Numbered from the stretch's first letter, positions 49,833-60,116 are shown. The stretch is 64,000 bases of DNA from Anaeromicrobium sediminis (GCF_002270055.1 NZ_NIBG01000017.1:1-64000), one strand, 5' to 3'. Made by a program: numbers and translations. Notes: a model not told the origin generated them from the sequence alone.

Positions 49833-49907
49833 TGCAATGAGTCACAGGTGACGAGTAATTCATTCATATATTTTTCACCCTTCACCTGTATCCCATTACC
49901 ATACTGA
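49833..49907. repeat. intergenic palindrome, CACCTGT flavour
   Basis: GAGTCACAGGTGACGAGTAA faces TTCACCCTTCACCTGTATCC (core CACAGGTGA/TCACCTGT) between the symporter and aminotransferase genes. Confidence 0.65.
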
Positions 49908-49963
49908 CATAATATGTACGGATGGTCAATAACCATCTCAAATTATTGTACCATATTGATTAA

Positions 49964-51244
49964 CTATGCAACTCTCTTAACAGGAATACTCTCCTTGTCA
50001 AATGTCTTTCTATCTAAGTCACCTTCCATACCAGCAACTGCTGTAGCAACTACTAAGTCTCCTAAAGCATTAGTTGAAGTATGTGCTTGGTCTACTATTC
50101 TATAGATTCCTGCAACTAGGGCAATACCATCTAGTGGAAGACCCATTCCCGTAAGTAATGCAATACTGATTAAAAGACCAACTTGTGGTACAGCTGCACA
50201 ACCAACTGATAATAATGTAGCTTGAAGTACTAGCATAGCTTGCATTTTAAAGCTTAAAGGAATTCCATAAATTTGTGCTGCAAATAAAACTATTATTCCA
50301 AAGTAAATTGATGTTCCATTCATATTAGCTGTAGCTCCAAGTGGTAATATGAAACTTGCATTTTCTTTTGGTAATCCCAATTCTTCATCTGCAATTCTCA
50401 TTGTTACAGGTAGTGTTGCCATAGAACTACAAGTACTAAAGGCAACTAACCAAGTTTGGAATGCTTTTTTATAGAATTTGATTGGGTTTACCTTTGCAAA
50501 TACCATTAATACTAATGTATAAATCACAGCGATATGAATAAATGATGCTAAGTAATCTGCTAGGATGAACTTTGATATTGGTCCAAAGATTTTTAAACCA
50601 AACTTTGTAGTAGCCTTAGCCATTAGTCCGAAAACTCCATATGGTGTAAACTTAACTACAATGTCTGTAATCTTAAACATTACTTCAGATACCTTATCTA
50701 CTAAATCAATAAGTTCTTTTCCCTTTTGGCCCATCATTAAAAGTGCTGCTCCAATGAATACACTAAATGAAATTATATGAAGCATTTCACCCTTTGCCAT
50801 AGATTCAACTGGGTTTTTAGGGAAGAAGTTTAAAATAGTATCAGCTATTCCTGGAAGTTCTTTAACCTCTACTGCCTGTGCCGCTTCTCCTAATTGGATT
50901 CCAGCTCCTGGCTGAATAATATGTGCCACAATTAATCCTATTGTAACAGCACAGAATGCCGTTGCAAAGAATAAGGCAACTGCTTTAATACCTATACTTC
51001 TTAGTTTTTTCAAGTCCCCTAGGTTGGCAACTCCACTAATTATTGAGAAAAATACTAAAGGTACAACTACCATTCTAATTAGTCTTAAGAATAAATCCCC
51101 TAATAAAGCAAATACTGGAACAATCTTAGCTATAGTTGCATTGTCTTCGCCACCCATTGTACTGAATATAAATCCAACAGTAGCCCCTAAAATCAATCCT
51201 ATAAAGATTTTGTGAAATAATTTTAACTTAAATTTCTGTTTCAT
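49964..51244 (-). CDS. dicarboxylate/amino acid:cation symporter (DAACS)
   Basis: 426 residues with about eight helices and two re-entrant loops of the GltPh fold. Family motifs: SFSTCSSMATLPVTMR-like serine-rich loop (VAFSTCSSMATLPVTM), LPLGATANMNGTSIYFGIIVLFAAQIYG (the NMNGT motif) and DQAHTSTNALGDLVVATAVAG. Members take up glutamate, aspartate or C4 acids with Na+ or H+. The NMDGT motif is NMNGT here. Upstream of the aminotransferase, so it probably imports the amino acid that the module degrades; the family favours an acidic one. Confidence 0.92.
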   Translation of the reverse strand: MKQKFKLKLFHKIFIGLILGATVGFIFSTMGGEDNATIAKIVPVFALLGDLFLRLIRMVVVPLVFFSIISGVANLGDLKKLRSIGIKAVALFFATAFCAVTIGLIVAHIIQPGAGIQLGEAAQAVEVKELPGIADTILNFFPKNPVESMAKGEMLHIISFSVFIGAALLMMGQKGKELIDLVDKVSEVMFKITDIVVKFTPYGVFGLMAKATTKFGLKIFGPISKFILADYLASFIHIAVIYTLVLMVFAKVNPIKFYKKAFQTWLVAFSTCSSMATLPVTMRIADEELGLPKENASFILPLGATANMNGTSIYFGIIVLFAAQIYGIPLSFKMQAMLVLQATLLSVGCAAVPQVGLLISIALLTGMGLPLDGIALVAGIYRIVDQAHTSTNALGDLVVATAVAGMEGDLDRKTFDKESIPVKRVA

Positions 51245-51427
51245 TTGTCTCCTCCTTAGTGTCTATATTAATGACTAACAATTCTTTATCTCCTCTTTAG
51301 AAGTGAAGATAAGAAATTGTAGAATCACTAGATGGATCAGCTAAAATTCAGAATACCTTCTTAATTTTAGTTTCATCCTGGTTAAGTATATAGTGCTTAT
51401 GAATTTGTGGCAAAATTCACAGGCAAT

Positions 51428-51490
51428 AAAAAAATCCACTGAAGAGACATAATCATAAATATAATTATATCATCCTCACTGGATTCTACT
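51428..51490 (-). terminator. terminator-like hairpin after DUF3870 gene
   Basis: On the minus strand AATCCAGTGA pairs with TTCAGTGGATT across a 40-base AT-rich loop and is followed by TTTTTTT. It suggests that the DUF3870 gene is a separate transcript from the symporter gene. Confidence 0.6.
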
Positions 51491-51535
51491 TACTATTAAT
51501 TATGCGGAAACATAATCTTGCAAATAAAGCAGCGC

Positions 51536-51871
51536 TTAATATAAAGTTTTCTTCCATTCCAAATACTTTAAGTATGTGGATTTAGTTGCAACACAAAGGG
51601 CCTTTTGGGCCATTCCATGATAACGTTTTTTTATTATTTCTAACAAATTGTCTATACCATTTTTTTGAAGATCATATCCAACAAATATACTTTTTAAAAA
51701 TTGTCTAGCTTCTTGTGTAAGTAAGGTGCAGGATACATCTTCTATAATTTCCGTATCTGGATTTATAATCATTCCTAAACCTACAACCTTATGAACGTGA
51801 GCTGCTGATATGTCTGATGGTAATTTAGCATAAGATATGAAATACACGGAATTACTACTATACTGTTCCAT
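51536..51871 (-). CDS. DUF3870 family protein
   Basis: 111 residues, no signal peptide or membrane helix. LKSIFVGYDLQKNGIDNLLEIIKKRYHGMAQKALCVATKSTYLKY is what I recall as the hallmark C-terminal half of DUF3870 (SIFVGK..., RY.G..QKA..VA). Function unknown. It lies upstream of a symporter/aminotransferase/BKACE/CoA-transferase module and may be a small regulatory or ligand-binding partner of it; that is inference from position only. The family call is from memory and unverified. Confidence 0.7.
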   Translation of the reverse strand: MEQYSSNSVYFISYAKLPSDISAAHVHKVVGLGMIINPDTEIIEDVSCTLLTQEARQFLKSIFVGYDLQKNGIDNLLEIIKKRYHGMAQKALCVATKSTYLKYLEWKKTLY

Positions 51872-52061
51872 TAATCTTCACTCACTATCTTTTTAAGTAA
51901 ATTGTACTCCATTTGCCTAATACTATCAATACCTAATATTTGTATATATAGGAGCTTAATACCTATTCTCATTTGTTTTTCTCCTGCATACTTTTGTTTA
52001 TTCACTTTTTTGATATTTTTCATTTAGATTCTAAACTTTTAGTTTTAGCCCACATCTCTCA

Positions 52062-53180
52062 TTAATTTTCAAAGTATTCTTTTATAGCTTCAACTATTCT
52101 CTTACATGCATTTCCATCCCCATAGGGATTTACTGCATTTGCCATTTCTTTATATGCCTCATTATCTTCTAATAATTTCTTAGTCATTTCATATACTCTA
52201 TTTCTTTCTACCCCTGCCATTTTTACAGTTCCCGCGTCCACAGCTTCTGGTCTTTCCGTTTCAGTACGAAGAACCAATACAGGTTTACCAAGGGCTGGTG
52301 CTTCTTCTTGGATACCACCTGAGTCTGTAAGTATTAAATCACATTTGTTTATCAAGTTAGCAAATGGTTCATAGTCAAGGGGTTCTATTAGATTTACCCT
52401 TGGGACTTGTCCTAATATGGAGTTTGCTAAATCTCTCACCTTTGGATTTAAATGTACAGGGAATATTACTTCCACATTTTCAATTTCCTGCACAACGTCC
52501 TTTATGGCACTAAATATATCTTCCATAGGTTGTCCTAAGTTCTCACGTCTATGACAAGTTAATAGAATTGTCTTTTTATTTTTATAATCTATATTGTTAA
52601 GTACTTCATTCTCAAATACATAGTCTTCCTTAATAACCTTAAACAATGCATCTATAACTGTATTTCCTGTTAAATATATGTTTCCCTTTATTCTTTCGTT
52701 TAAAAGATTATGCTCATTTCCCTTTGTTGGACAAAAATGCATATCTGCTAAATTACCCGCTAAGGTTCTATTCATCTCTTCTGGATAAGGAGAGTATTTA
52801 TTCCCACTTCTTAAACCAGCTTCCACGTGGCCTATTTTCACTTTATGGTAAAAAGCAGCTAAAGATCCTGCCAAGGTAGTAGTAGTATCTCCATGAACTA
52901 GTATAATATCTGGCTTTGCTTCTTTTATTACATTATCTAAACCTTCTAATGCCCTTGCCGTTATTTGAGTTAAGCTTTGGCCTGGTTTCATTATATTTAA
53001 ATCATAGTCTGGTTTTATACTAAATAATTCTAATACTTGATCTAGCATTTCCCTATGCTGAGCTGTAACACAAACTATGGACTCCATAGATTCTTCCTTT
53101 TCTATTTCCTTAACTAGTGGGGCCATTTTTATGGCTTCTGGCCTAGTTCCAAATATACTCATAACCTTTATTGTCTTCAT
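52062..53180 (-). CDS. mnaA: UDP-GlcNAc 2-epimerase (backbone copy, MnaA)
   Basis: 372 residues, non-hydrolysing epimerase producing UDP-ManNAc. IKVMSIFGTRPEAIKMAPL, VHGDTTTTLAGSLAAF, GHVEAGLRSGNKYSPYPEEM, TCHRRENLGQP and LTDSGGIQEEAPALGKPVL are intact. Adjacent to tagO and between upp and the atp operon, the place of mnaA in B. subtilis, so this is the housekeeping copy for wall glycopolymer linkage units. The similarity to the locus copy is high along the entire length. Confidence 0.95.
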   Translation of the reverse strand: MKTIKVMSIFGTRPEAIKMAPLVKEIEKEESMESIVCVTAQHREMLDQVLELFSIKPDYDLNIMKPGQSLTQITARALEGLDNVIKEAKPDIILVHGDTTTTLAGSLAAFYHKVKIGHVEAGLRSGNKYSPYPEEMNRTLAGNLADMHFCPTKGNEHNLLNERIKGNIYLTGNTVIDALFKVIKEDYVFENEVLNNIDYKNKKTILLTCHRRENLGQPMEDIFSAIKDVVQEIENVEVIFPVHLNPKVRDLANSILGQVPRVNLIEPLDYEPFANLINKCDLILTDSGGIQEEAPALGKPVLVLRTETERPEAVDAGTVKMAGVERNRVYEMTKKLLEDNEAYKEMANAVNPYGDGNACKRIVEAIKEYFEN

Positions 53181-53198
53181 TTCATATCCCCCTAATTA

Positions 53199-53227
53199 AA
53201 AACCAGGATTTTATCAACCCTGGTTAT
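53199..53227 (-). terminator. hairpin between tagO and mnaA
   Basis: AACCAGG (53201-53207) pairs with CCTGGTT (53219-53225), followed on the minus strand by TTTTTAA. The stem includes the tagO stop region. It may attenuate rather than fully block read-through to mnaA. Confidence 0.6.
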
Positions 53228-54252
53228 TTGTTTTTGCCTCTTATAGATTCTTTTCCTATACTTCTATATAGCGTTGTAGTTAAAAAGAATATTATTATAA
53301 AACAATATGCAAATTGATTATTACTTATTAAAACTGCACTTGCACCTAGTAGGGCGCTTATTAGATATAGGGTTAAAACTGTTCTCCTTTGCCCTAATCC
53401 TCTAGATAACAATCTATGATGTAAATGTCCCTTATCTGCTTCAAATATGGGTTTTCCATTTAAAAATCTTCTTATAATTGCAAATGCCGTATCAAATATA
53501 GGTAAACCTAATGCAAGAACTGGTACTATTGTAGCTATGGCTGTAGCACCCTTTAATACTCCTAAAATAGATATGGCAGATAAAATATAACCTAAGAATA
53601 ATGATCCTGTATCTCCCATAAAAACCTTAGCAGGATTAAAGTTATAAGGTAAAAATCCTATAGCTGAACCTGCAACAGATAAAGTAAGCACCATAACAAC
53701 TATATTGTTTGGATTCTGAATATAAGTTATATATGCTAAGGATAATGCAGCTATAGATGCTACTCCTGCTGCTAATCCATCTAATCCATCTATTAAATTT
53801 ACTGTATTAGTTATTCCTACAACCCATATTATAGTTACAGGTATGGATAAATATAGAGGAAATCCAATCCATTTATCTGTTATTGGGTTACCAAAACCTT
53901 CAATGCTAATTCCCACACTAACTAATATGACAGCTGCTATTAGCTGACCCATAAATTTTTGCTTAGGAGATAATGGCTTAGTGTCATCCATAATTCCCAT
54001 AATAACTATGACAGTACTTCCTGCAATTAATCCTATTATCTTTTTATCTATAGGAAGAGTTACTAATATACTAACTACAAATCCTAAAAATATGGCTAAT
54101 CCACCCATCCTTGGAATAGGCTTTTTATGAACTCTACGGTTGTCCTTTGGCACATCTATAGCTCCTATTTTGTGAGCTAACTTAATAGCAAAAGGAGTCA
54201 TAATACATGACACAATAAATGCCACCAACAAACTTATCATATATTTATACAT
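53224..54252 (-). CDS. tagO: undecaprenyl-P GlcNAc-1-P transferase (TagO/WecA)
   Basis: About 342 residues, ten-helix MraY-family phosphoglycosyltransferase that starts wall teichoic acid or related glycopolymers. Catalytic motifs: GIMDDTKPLSPKQKFMGQ, NTVNLIDGLDGLAAGVA and KGHLHHRLLSRGLGQRR, with FMGDTGSLFLGYIL. Start set at MYKYMISLL (AGGAGTGTTACA upstream) rather than ten codons earlier. Operon-like with mnaA, which supplies UDP-ManNAc for the second linkage sugar. Confidence 0.94.
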   Translation of the reverse strand: MYKYMISLLVAFIVSCIMTPFAIKLAHKIGAIDVPKDNRRVHKKPIPRMGGLAIFLGFVVSILVTLPIDKKIIGLIAGSTVIVIMGIMDDTKPLSPKQKFMGQLIAAVILVSVGISIEGFGNPITDKWIGFPLYLSIPVTIIWVVGITNTVNLIDGLDGLAAGVASIAALSLAYITYIQNPNNIVVMVLTLSVAGSAIGFLPYNFNPAKVFMGDTGSLFLGYILSAISILGVLKGATAIATIVPVLALGLPIFDTAFAIIRRFLNGKPIFEADKGHLHHRLLSRGLGQRRTVLTLYLISALLGASAVLISNNQFAYCFIIIFFLTTTLYRSIGKESIRGKNK

Positions 54253-54364
54253 TGTAACACTCCTATTTATTTTAATAGTCAAATTCCACTCATAGTTATT
54301 TTACATTAAACTAGAAAAAAACACAATGATTACGTAAATTTGGTTACTATTTTGTCATTATTTG

Positions 54365-54805
54365 TTAATCCATCCTAATTAGTTCTATCTTAGCTTCATT
54401 TAATAAATCCATGGATAATTCATCTGGGTAAGATCCTTTAAAATAAATCCTCTTTATGCCAGCATTTATGGCCATTTTAGCACATAATACACAGGGTTGC
54501 AGTGTAGCATATAAATCTGATCCTTCTATGGACACACCATGGAATGCTGCCTGTATTATGGCATTTTGCTCAGCATGAATACCTCTACATAATTCGTGTC
54601 TTTCTCCCGATGGTATGCCCATCTTTTCTCTTAGACATCCTATTTCTAGACAGTGTTTCGTATTAGATGGTGCTCCATTATATCCAGTAGACAAAAGTCT
54701 TTTATTTTTTACTATTACAGCTCCAACTTTTCTTCTCTTACAAGTAGATCTAGTTTTAGCCATCTCAGCCATTTCCATAAAATATGTGTTCCAATCAGGA
54801 CGCAT
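54365..54805 (-). CDS. comEB: dCMP deaminase (ComEB-like)
   Basis: 146 residues, zinc-dependent cytidylate deaminase that provides dUMP for thymidylate synthesis. Zn/catalytic motifs [16 protein letters not shown] and [16 protein letters not shown] are complete, and the N-terminal [24 protein letters not shown] is characteristic. A short extra Cys pair ([11 protein letters not shown]) may bind a second zinc. AAGGGGGAATTAGT ribosome-binding site. Confidence 0.93.
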   Translation of the reverse strand: MRPDWNTYFMEMAEMAKTRSTCKRRKVGAVIVKNKRLLSTGYNGAPSNTKHCLEIGCLREKMGIPSGERHELCRGIHAEQNAIIQAAFHGVSIEGSDLYATLQPCVLCAKMAINAGIKRIYFKGSYPDELSMDLLNEAKIELIRMD

Positions 54806-54901
54806 ACTAATTCCCCCTTAGTATATTTTTCCTCTATATAATTGTTTAATCAAATTATTTTATCACATAAATCTTATATTTACCTTAAATAACCTGTTAA
54901 A

Positions 54902-54930
54902 AAAGGAGCAGTTTATACTGCTCCTAACTT
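54902..54930 (-). terminator. terminator after upp
   Basis: AGGAGCAG (54904-54911) pairs with CTGCTCCT (54918-54925) around TTTATA, followed on the minus strand by TTTTTTAAC. Confidence 0.9.
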
Positions 54931-54966
54931 TAGTTATGACTTTTTTTAAAGTTTTTTATACATGGA

Positions 54967-56062
<1,096 letters not shown>

Positions 56063-56138
56063 CCTTGCACCTCCATTACAGAAACTTAAATCTTCATTAT
56101 TGTAGTGTATATTTGAAAAAAAGTCAAGTGTTGTTTTA

Positions 56139-56214
56139 TGGTTGAGAGTTTAGAATTAAGGGTTTAGAGTTTAAATAACAAGTTCTTAATACTCAACCCT
56201 TAACCAGATTCTTA
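56139..56214. repeat. intergenic palindrome, TTAACTC flavour
   Basis: GGTTGAGAGTTTAGAATTAA and GGGTTTAGAG face TTCTTAATACTCAACCCTTA, between rpiB and ywlE. Confidence 0.75.
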
Positions 56215-56658
56215 TTTCAATTCATTAATTATAATTTCTAATAGTCTATTTATTTCATCTCTGCAAGCCTTGTATACATGCACATTCTGTCCATATGGGT
56301 CTAATATATTAATATCCCCATTTACTTTTCCATATTCCTTTAATGTATATATTTTATTTGAAATTTTAGGAATAATTTGTAATATTTTCTGTTTATGATT
56401 TTCTGTCATAGTTAATATTAAATCACTATTATTTATTAGTTCTCTTGTTATAGTGTTTGATTTATAATCCCTTATATTTATTCCTATTTCATCCATGGCC
56501 AGAATAGAATTCTCAGATGGGCTTAATCCATCCATTGTAAATATTCCAGCTGAATATATATTTATATTTAGATTGTGTTTTTCTATTAATTTTTTCATTA
56601 ATGCCTCAGCCATAGGGCTCCTACAAGTGTTACCCGTACAGACAAATAGAATATTCAT
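56212..56658 (-). CDS. ywlE: low-MW phosphatase, YwlE-type (protein arginine phosphatase)
   Basis: 148 residues. The phosphatase loop is FVCTGNTCRSPMAEAL with Thr after the nucleophilic Cys, the residue that in YwlE steers specificity to phosphoarginine rather than phosphotyrosine. The general acid is in ILDPYGQNVHVY. Located between ywlC and rpiB as in B. subtilis. Its kinase partner McsB is not in the window. Confidence 0.9.
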   Translation of the reverse strand: MNILFVCTGNTCRSPMAEALMKKLIEKHNLNINIYSAGIFTMDGLSPSENSILAMDEIGINIRDYKSNTITRELINNSDLILTMTENHKQKILQIIPKISNKIYTLKEYGKVNGDINILDPYGQNVHVYKACRDEINRLLEIIINELK

Positions 56659-56707
56659 TTGTTCCTCCTGTTATTGTTCATTCTTTGTGGTTTAACCGCT
56701 AACCTTT

Positions 56708-57757
56708 TTAACACTTTATTATATTATAACCTGCTGCTTTGGTCATTCTATTCATTATGGCACTACCTAGGTGGGTACTTTCTATTCCCTCTGCAAAAAT
56801 CATATCCACATCTGTCTCATCAAATAGTCTTAGCACATGAAACATATTTAGAGCTATGGTGCTTATTTTTTTTCTACTTCCCATGGAATATACAAGACCA
56901 TCATATTTGTCCTTAGTTTCATCTGTACACATGATTCCTACCTTTTTCCCCTGGCTTACTGCTTCTTTTTTTAATTCTCTTATCTTTTTTGTAGTGTCCT
57001 CTAAGTGACCTATTACCATTACCACTTGAGCTTCTGGTGAGTAGTGGGTATATTTCATTCCTGGAGATTTTGGAGTTAAATCCTTTTTAAAATATCCTTC
57101 TATAGCTGGGTCCACTTTTATTTCCATATTTAAAGCTTCTTCAATTTCTTCCTTCGTAACTCCCCCAGGTCTTAAAATAGTAGGCACTTCTCCTGTGGCA
57201 TCTATTACAGTGGATTCTAGTCCTATTTGAACGTCCCCACCACAAATTATTCCATCTACCCGATTTTCTAAATCTTTAACCACATGTTTTCCCTTAGTAG
57301 GAGATGGCTTTCCAGATATATTAGCACTTGGTGCTGCCACAGGAACCTTTGACATGCCTATTAATTGTCTTGCCATCCTATGGGATGGCATTCTAATGGC
57401 TACAGTGTTTAGTCCTCCTGTAGTGCAATTAGGAACCTTTTCTGTTTTATTTAATATTATAGTCAGTGGACCTGGCCAAAATTTTTCTATTAATAATTTA
57501 GCATTTTCATTAATATCTTTAGCCAATTCTTTTAATTGATCTTGGTGAGCTATATGTACTATTAAGGGGTTGTCCGACGGACGGCCCTTAGCTTGAAATA
57601 TTTTTTTCACAGCTTCTTCTTTTAAGGCATTTGCCCCTATTCCATATACTGTTTCTGTAGGAAATGCTACTGTACCACCCTTATTTAGTATACTTGCACC
57701 TTCTCTTAATTCACTTTCTTCAAAATCATTGGGATCTATATTAAAAATCTTTGTCAT
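56708..57757 (-). CDS. ywlC: L-threonylcarbamoyladenylate synthase (Sua5/YwlC)
   Basis: About 349 residues: N-terminal YrdC domain (FPTETVYGIGANALKEEAVK, KGRPSDNPLIVHI, SAPSANISGKPSPT) and the C-terminal Sua5 domain after an interdomain linker (KSPGMKYTHYSPEAQV). Makes the threonylcarbamoyl-AMP used for t6A modification of ANN-decoding tRNAs. Start at MTKIFNID, with AAGGAGG 5 bases upstream; an eight-codon extension is less likely. Confidence 0.94.
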   Translation of the reverse strand: MTKIFNIDPNDFEESELREGASILNKGGTVAFPTETVYGIGANALKEEAVKKIFQAKGRPSDNPLIVHIAHQDQLKELAKDINENAKLLIEKFWPGPLTIILNKTEKVPNCTTGGLNTVAIRMPSHRMARQLIGMSKVPVAAPSANISGKPSPTKGKHVVKDLENRVDGIICGGDVQIGLESTVIDATGEVPTILRPGGVTKEEIEEALNMEIKVDPAIEGYFKKDLTPKSPGMKYTHYSPEAQVVMVIGHLEDTTKKIRELKKEAVSQGKKVGIMCTDETKDKYDGLVYSMGSRKKISTIALNMFHVLRLFDETDVDMIFAEGIESTHLGSAIMNRMTKAAGYNIIKC

Positions 57758-57778
57758 TTGTTCCTCCTTGTTCATGCT

Positions 57779-57818
57779 CACGGTTAAGAGTTTAGAAATC
57801 TTAACTCTTAACCATTTT
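57779..57818. repeat. intergenic palindrome, TTAACTC flavour
   Basis: CGGTTAAGAGTTTAGAAATC runs into TTAACTCTTAACC: a compact hairpin GGTTAAGAGTT/AACTCTTAACC just upstream of ywlC. Confidence 0.8.
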
Positions 57819-57876
57819 ATCTATCCTTAAATTTATTCTAACAAAATACATTTGTCAATAAGTTTAATTATTTTAT

Positions 57877-58599
57877 CTACATTTTAGTTATTAGTATTCC
57901 TAAAATAAAACCTATTAATATACCATAGGTTTGAATTTTTTTTGTAGATGCTTCTTTAGCCGATGGTATTAATTCACCGCAAGCTATGTACAACATACTT
58001 CCTCCAGCTAAACTTAAACATAAGCCTATAAAGTTTTGTGATATGTTCCCCAGTAGGGCTCCTATAAATGCTCCTATACCAATTGGTGCTCCTGCTAGCA
58101 TAGTATATATTAATACTTCTAATCTATTTATTCCCCCCATTCTCATGGGAGTTGCCATACATATACCCTCTGGAATATTATGGACGGCTATAACTATAGA
58201 TACACCAATTCCTAATGATTTAGTAAGTAAAAAAGCAGATCCTATAGCTAATCCCTCTGGGAAATTATGTAGTGCTACTCCAATTAATAATAAAAATCCT
58301 ATTCTTCTATATTTATTACCACTCCTATTTCTCTTTCTCAATAAAGTTTCTATTAGGCTCATAACTATTATTCCTAGTATTAATCCAGCAATATTTATGG
58401 GAAGAGAAGTTATCTTAAAGGCTTCTTCTAATAAGTCAAAACATATTATCGATAGCATTAGTCCGCCTGATAATCCCATTATAAAACTTAGAATATTTCC
58501 TTTAATATCTGATACTAGTATAGATATTATTCCACCTATACCCGTTCCTATTACTCCTACCATGAAACCTATAATGCCTATTTCATATATATTTTCCAT
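57877..58599 (-). CDS. ZIP family metal transporter
   Basis: 240 residues with eight hydrophobic segments. The two metal-site motifs are HNFPEGLAIGSAFL in helix 4 and HNIPEGICMATPMRMGG in helix 5. It probably imports Zn2+ or another divalent cation, although GufA-like members may differ. It occupies the place where B. subtilis has mntP (ywlD), a manganese exporter of another family, so the locus may conserve a metal theme. Confidence 0.9.
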   Translation of the reverse strand: MENIYEIGIIGFMVGVIGTGIGGIISILVSDIKGNILSFIMGLSGGLMLSIICFDLLEEAFKITSLPINIAGLILGIIVMSLIETLLRKRNRSGNKYRRIGFLLLIGVALHNFPEGLAIGSAFLLTKSLGIGVSIVIAVHNIPEGICMATPMRMGGINRLEVLIYTMLAGAPIGIGAFIGALLGNISQNFIGLCLSLAGGSMLYIACGELIPSAKEASTKKIQTYGILIGFILGILITKM

Positions 58600-58638
58600 A
58601 AAAAAACCTCCCCATGTATATATATGGAAAGGTTTGTT
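58600..58638 (-). terminator. terminator after CPA2 antiporter gene
   Basis: On the minus strand AAACCTTTCCAT pairs with ATGGGGAGGTTTTTTT around ATATATAC. Confidence 0.85.
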
Positions 58639-58644
58639 TTTATA

Positions 58645-59805
58645 TTACCTTTTCTCTAACTCATATCCTTTAAAACTCCACTTTAATAGGGATGGTGTCA
58701 TAAGGGTTGTAGCCACTACAAGTACAATAGCTGAAGAAAACTCCTTATCTCCTATTAAGTTTAAAGAAAGGGCTAAGTTAGCTATGATTATGGATACCTC
58801 TGCCCTTGGAACCATGCCAATTCCCACTTGTAATGATTCTTTTACAGAAAAACCTGTGGCTCTTGCTCCAAATCCACAACCAAATATTTTTCCTATTATT
58901 CCTAACCCTAATAATATTAAACTAAATGTAATAGCATATCCCAGTTCATTTAATTCTACTCCTAATCCTATAGATACAAAAAATATAGGTGTAAAGAAGC
59001 TATCAGATACGATTTGTATATCATGGGATATTTTATGCCTATAAGGGGTCATAGAAAGTATTACTCCTGCAAAATAGGCTCCTGTTACAGCAGCTACCCC
59101 TAAATCCTCTGAAAGATAAGCCAATAGTACACAGAATATTAAGGAGTATGATACTATTACTCTTCTTAAATTAAATTTATGATGGATCTTAAGTACAACC
59201 TTTATTATTATATATCCCAGCACAAAGGTTATTATAAAGAAAGTTATTATTTTTAGTATTACACTTAAGACTCCACTTTCTGCATTTGGCCTTACCATAC
59301 CTATTGTTAAGGTAAGAAGTATGATTCCTATAATATCATCTATAATGGCTGCTCCTAATATGGCTATACCCTGTTTAGATCTTAAAAAACCAATCTCTTT
59401 TAGGGTCTGAACAGATATACTTACACTGGTAGCAATAGATATAAGTCCTAGTATTATACTACTAGGCATACTTTGTCCCATTAGATATGCGGCTCCACTT
59501 ACTAGTCCCATAGGCACAACTACTCCTAATATGGCTATGGCCGTAGAAGATTTCCCTGATGCTTTTAATTCATCCACATCCGTTTCAAGACCCGCTATGA
59601 ACATTAAAAATATAACTCCAATTTCCGCTAATTGACCAACTAATTCTGTTTTTTCTATGAGATTTATTCCCAATAAAATCCCCACTATTATTTGCCCTAG
59701 AACTACAGGCTGCCTCAGCCGCCTACTTATTATCCCCCCAATTTGCGCTCCTAATAAAATAATACCAATATGCAACAAATACTCTAACTTGGGTGCTAGT
59801 TCCAT
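58645..59805 (-). CDS. CPA2 family monovalent cation:proton antiporter
   Basis: 386 residues, about twelve helices. Hallmark regions are LLHIGIILLGAQIGGIISRRLRQPVVLGQI, LIFMFIAGLETDVDEL-like (VIFLMFIAGLETDVDELKAS), helix 5 LGAAIIDDIIGIILLTL with the paired Asp used for ion exchange, and GMVPRAEVSIIIANLAL. No RCK/TrkA domain, so not a full KefB/C. It should exchange Na+ or K+ for H+, fitting a cell that uses a Na+ cycle. A structured repeat element lies upstream at 59997-60116. Confidence 0.9.
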   Translation of the reverse strand: MELAPKLEYLLHIGIILLGAQIGGIISRRLRQPVVLGQIIVGILLGINLIEKTELVGQLAEIGVIFLMFIAGLETDVDELKASGKSSTAIAILGVVVPMGLVSGAAYLMGQSMPSSIILGLISIATSVSISVQTLKEIGFLRSKQGIAILGAAIIDDIIGIILLTLTIGMVRPNAESGVLSVILKIITFFIITFVLGYIIIKVVLKIHHKFNLRRVIVSYSLIFCVLLAYLSEDLGVAAVTGAYFAGVILSMTPYRHKISHDIQIVSDSFFTPIFFVSIGLGVELNELGYAITFSLILLGLGIIGKIFGCGFGARATGFSVKESLQVGIGMVPRAEVSIIIANLALSLNLIGDKEFSSAIVLVVATTLMTPSLLKWSFKGYELEKR

Positions 59806-59996
59806 AACCGATCCTTCTTTCTATATTTTTTAATACTTTTAATATAAACTATTCTACCACTATAAAATTGTCTTTTCAAATATGTATACAGAATATTTAT
59901 ATTATTACTAATTATGATATTTATTCGTCAATAAAAAGACTATTGAAGAGTTATATATGTTTATATTTTTAGTCAATTACTATAAATATATTATTA

Positions 59997-60116
59997 TAAA
60001 AAATCATACTACGTATGATTCGTTATGGAACCCTATGGTTTCCTTCGACGATTACTATCGTAATCTGAACACCCTCCTTCAAAGAGGCAGGGGAATTCTT
60101 CCCCCACACCCCCTTA
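59997..60116 (-). repeat. five-hairpin element, copy A
   Basis: Stems: AATCATAC/GTATGATT (60002-60009, 60013-60020), GGAACC/GGTTTCC (60027-60043), GATTAC/GTAATC (60050-60055, 60060-60065), CCTC/GAGG (60073-60087) and GGGGAA/TTCCCC (60090-60104). Flanks and linkers (TATGGAACCCTATGGT, CTGAACACCCTCCTT, AGAGGCAGGGGAAT) are shared with copy B. On the minus strand the first stem comes last and is followed by TTTTTTAT, so it can act as a terminator. Confidence 0.9.

Noticed and set aside
51245-51535. Sigma-54 promoter upstream of the symporter gene
   Set aside because: I looked for GG-N10-GC elements on the minus strand; the best match (around the TTTGCAAG complement near 51520) lacks the -24 GG.
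57986-59044. Long plus-strand open frame (352 codons) across the ZIP and antiporter genes
   Set aside because: It is antisense to two well-supported membrane-protein genes, has Pro/Ile/Asn-rich composition expected of the complement of hydrophobic codons, and lacks a ribosome-binding site or recognisable domain.
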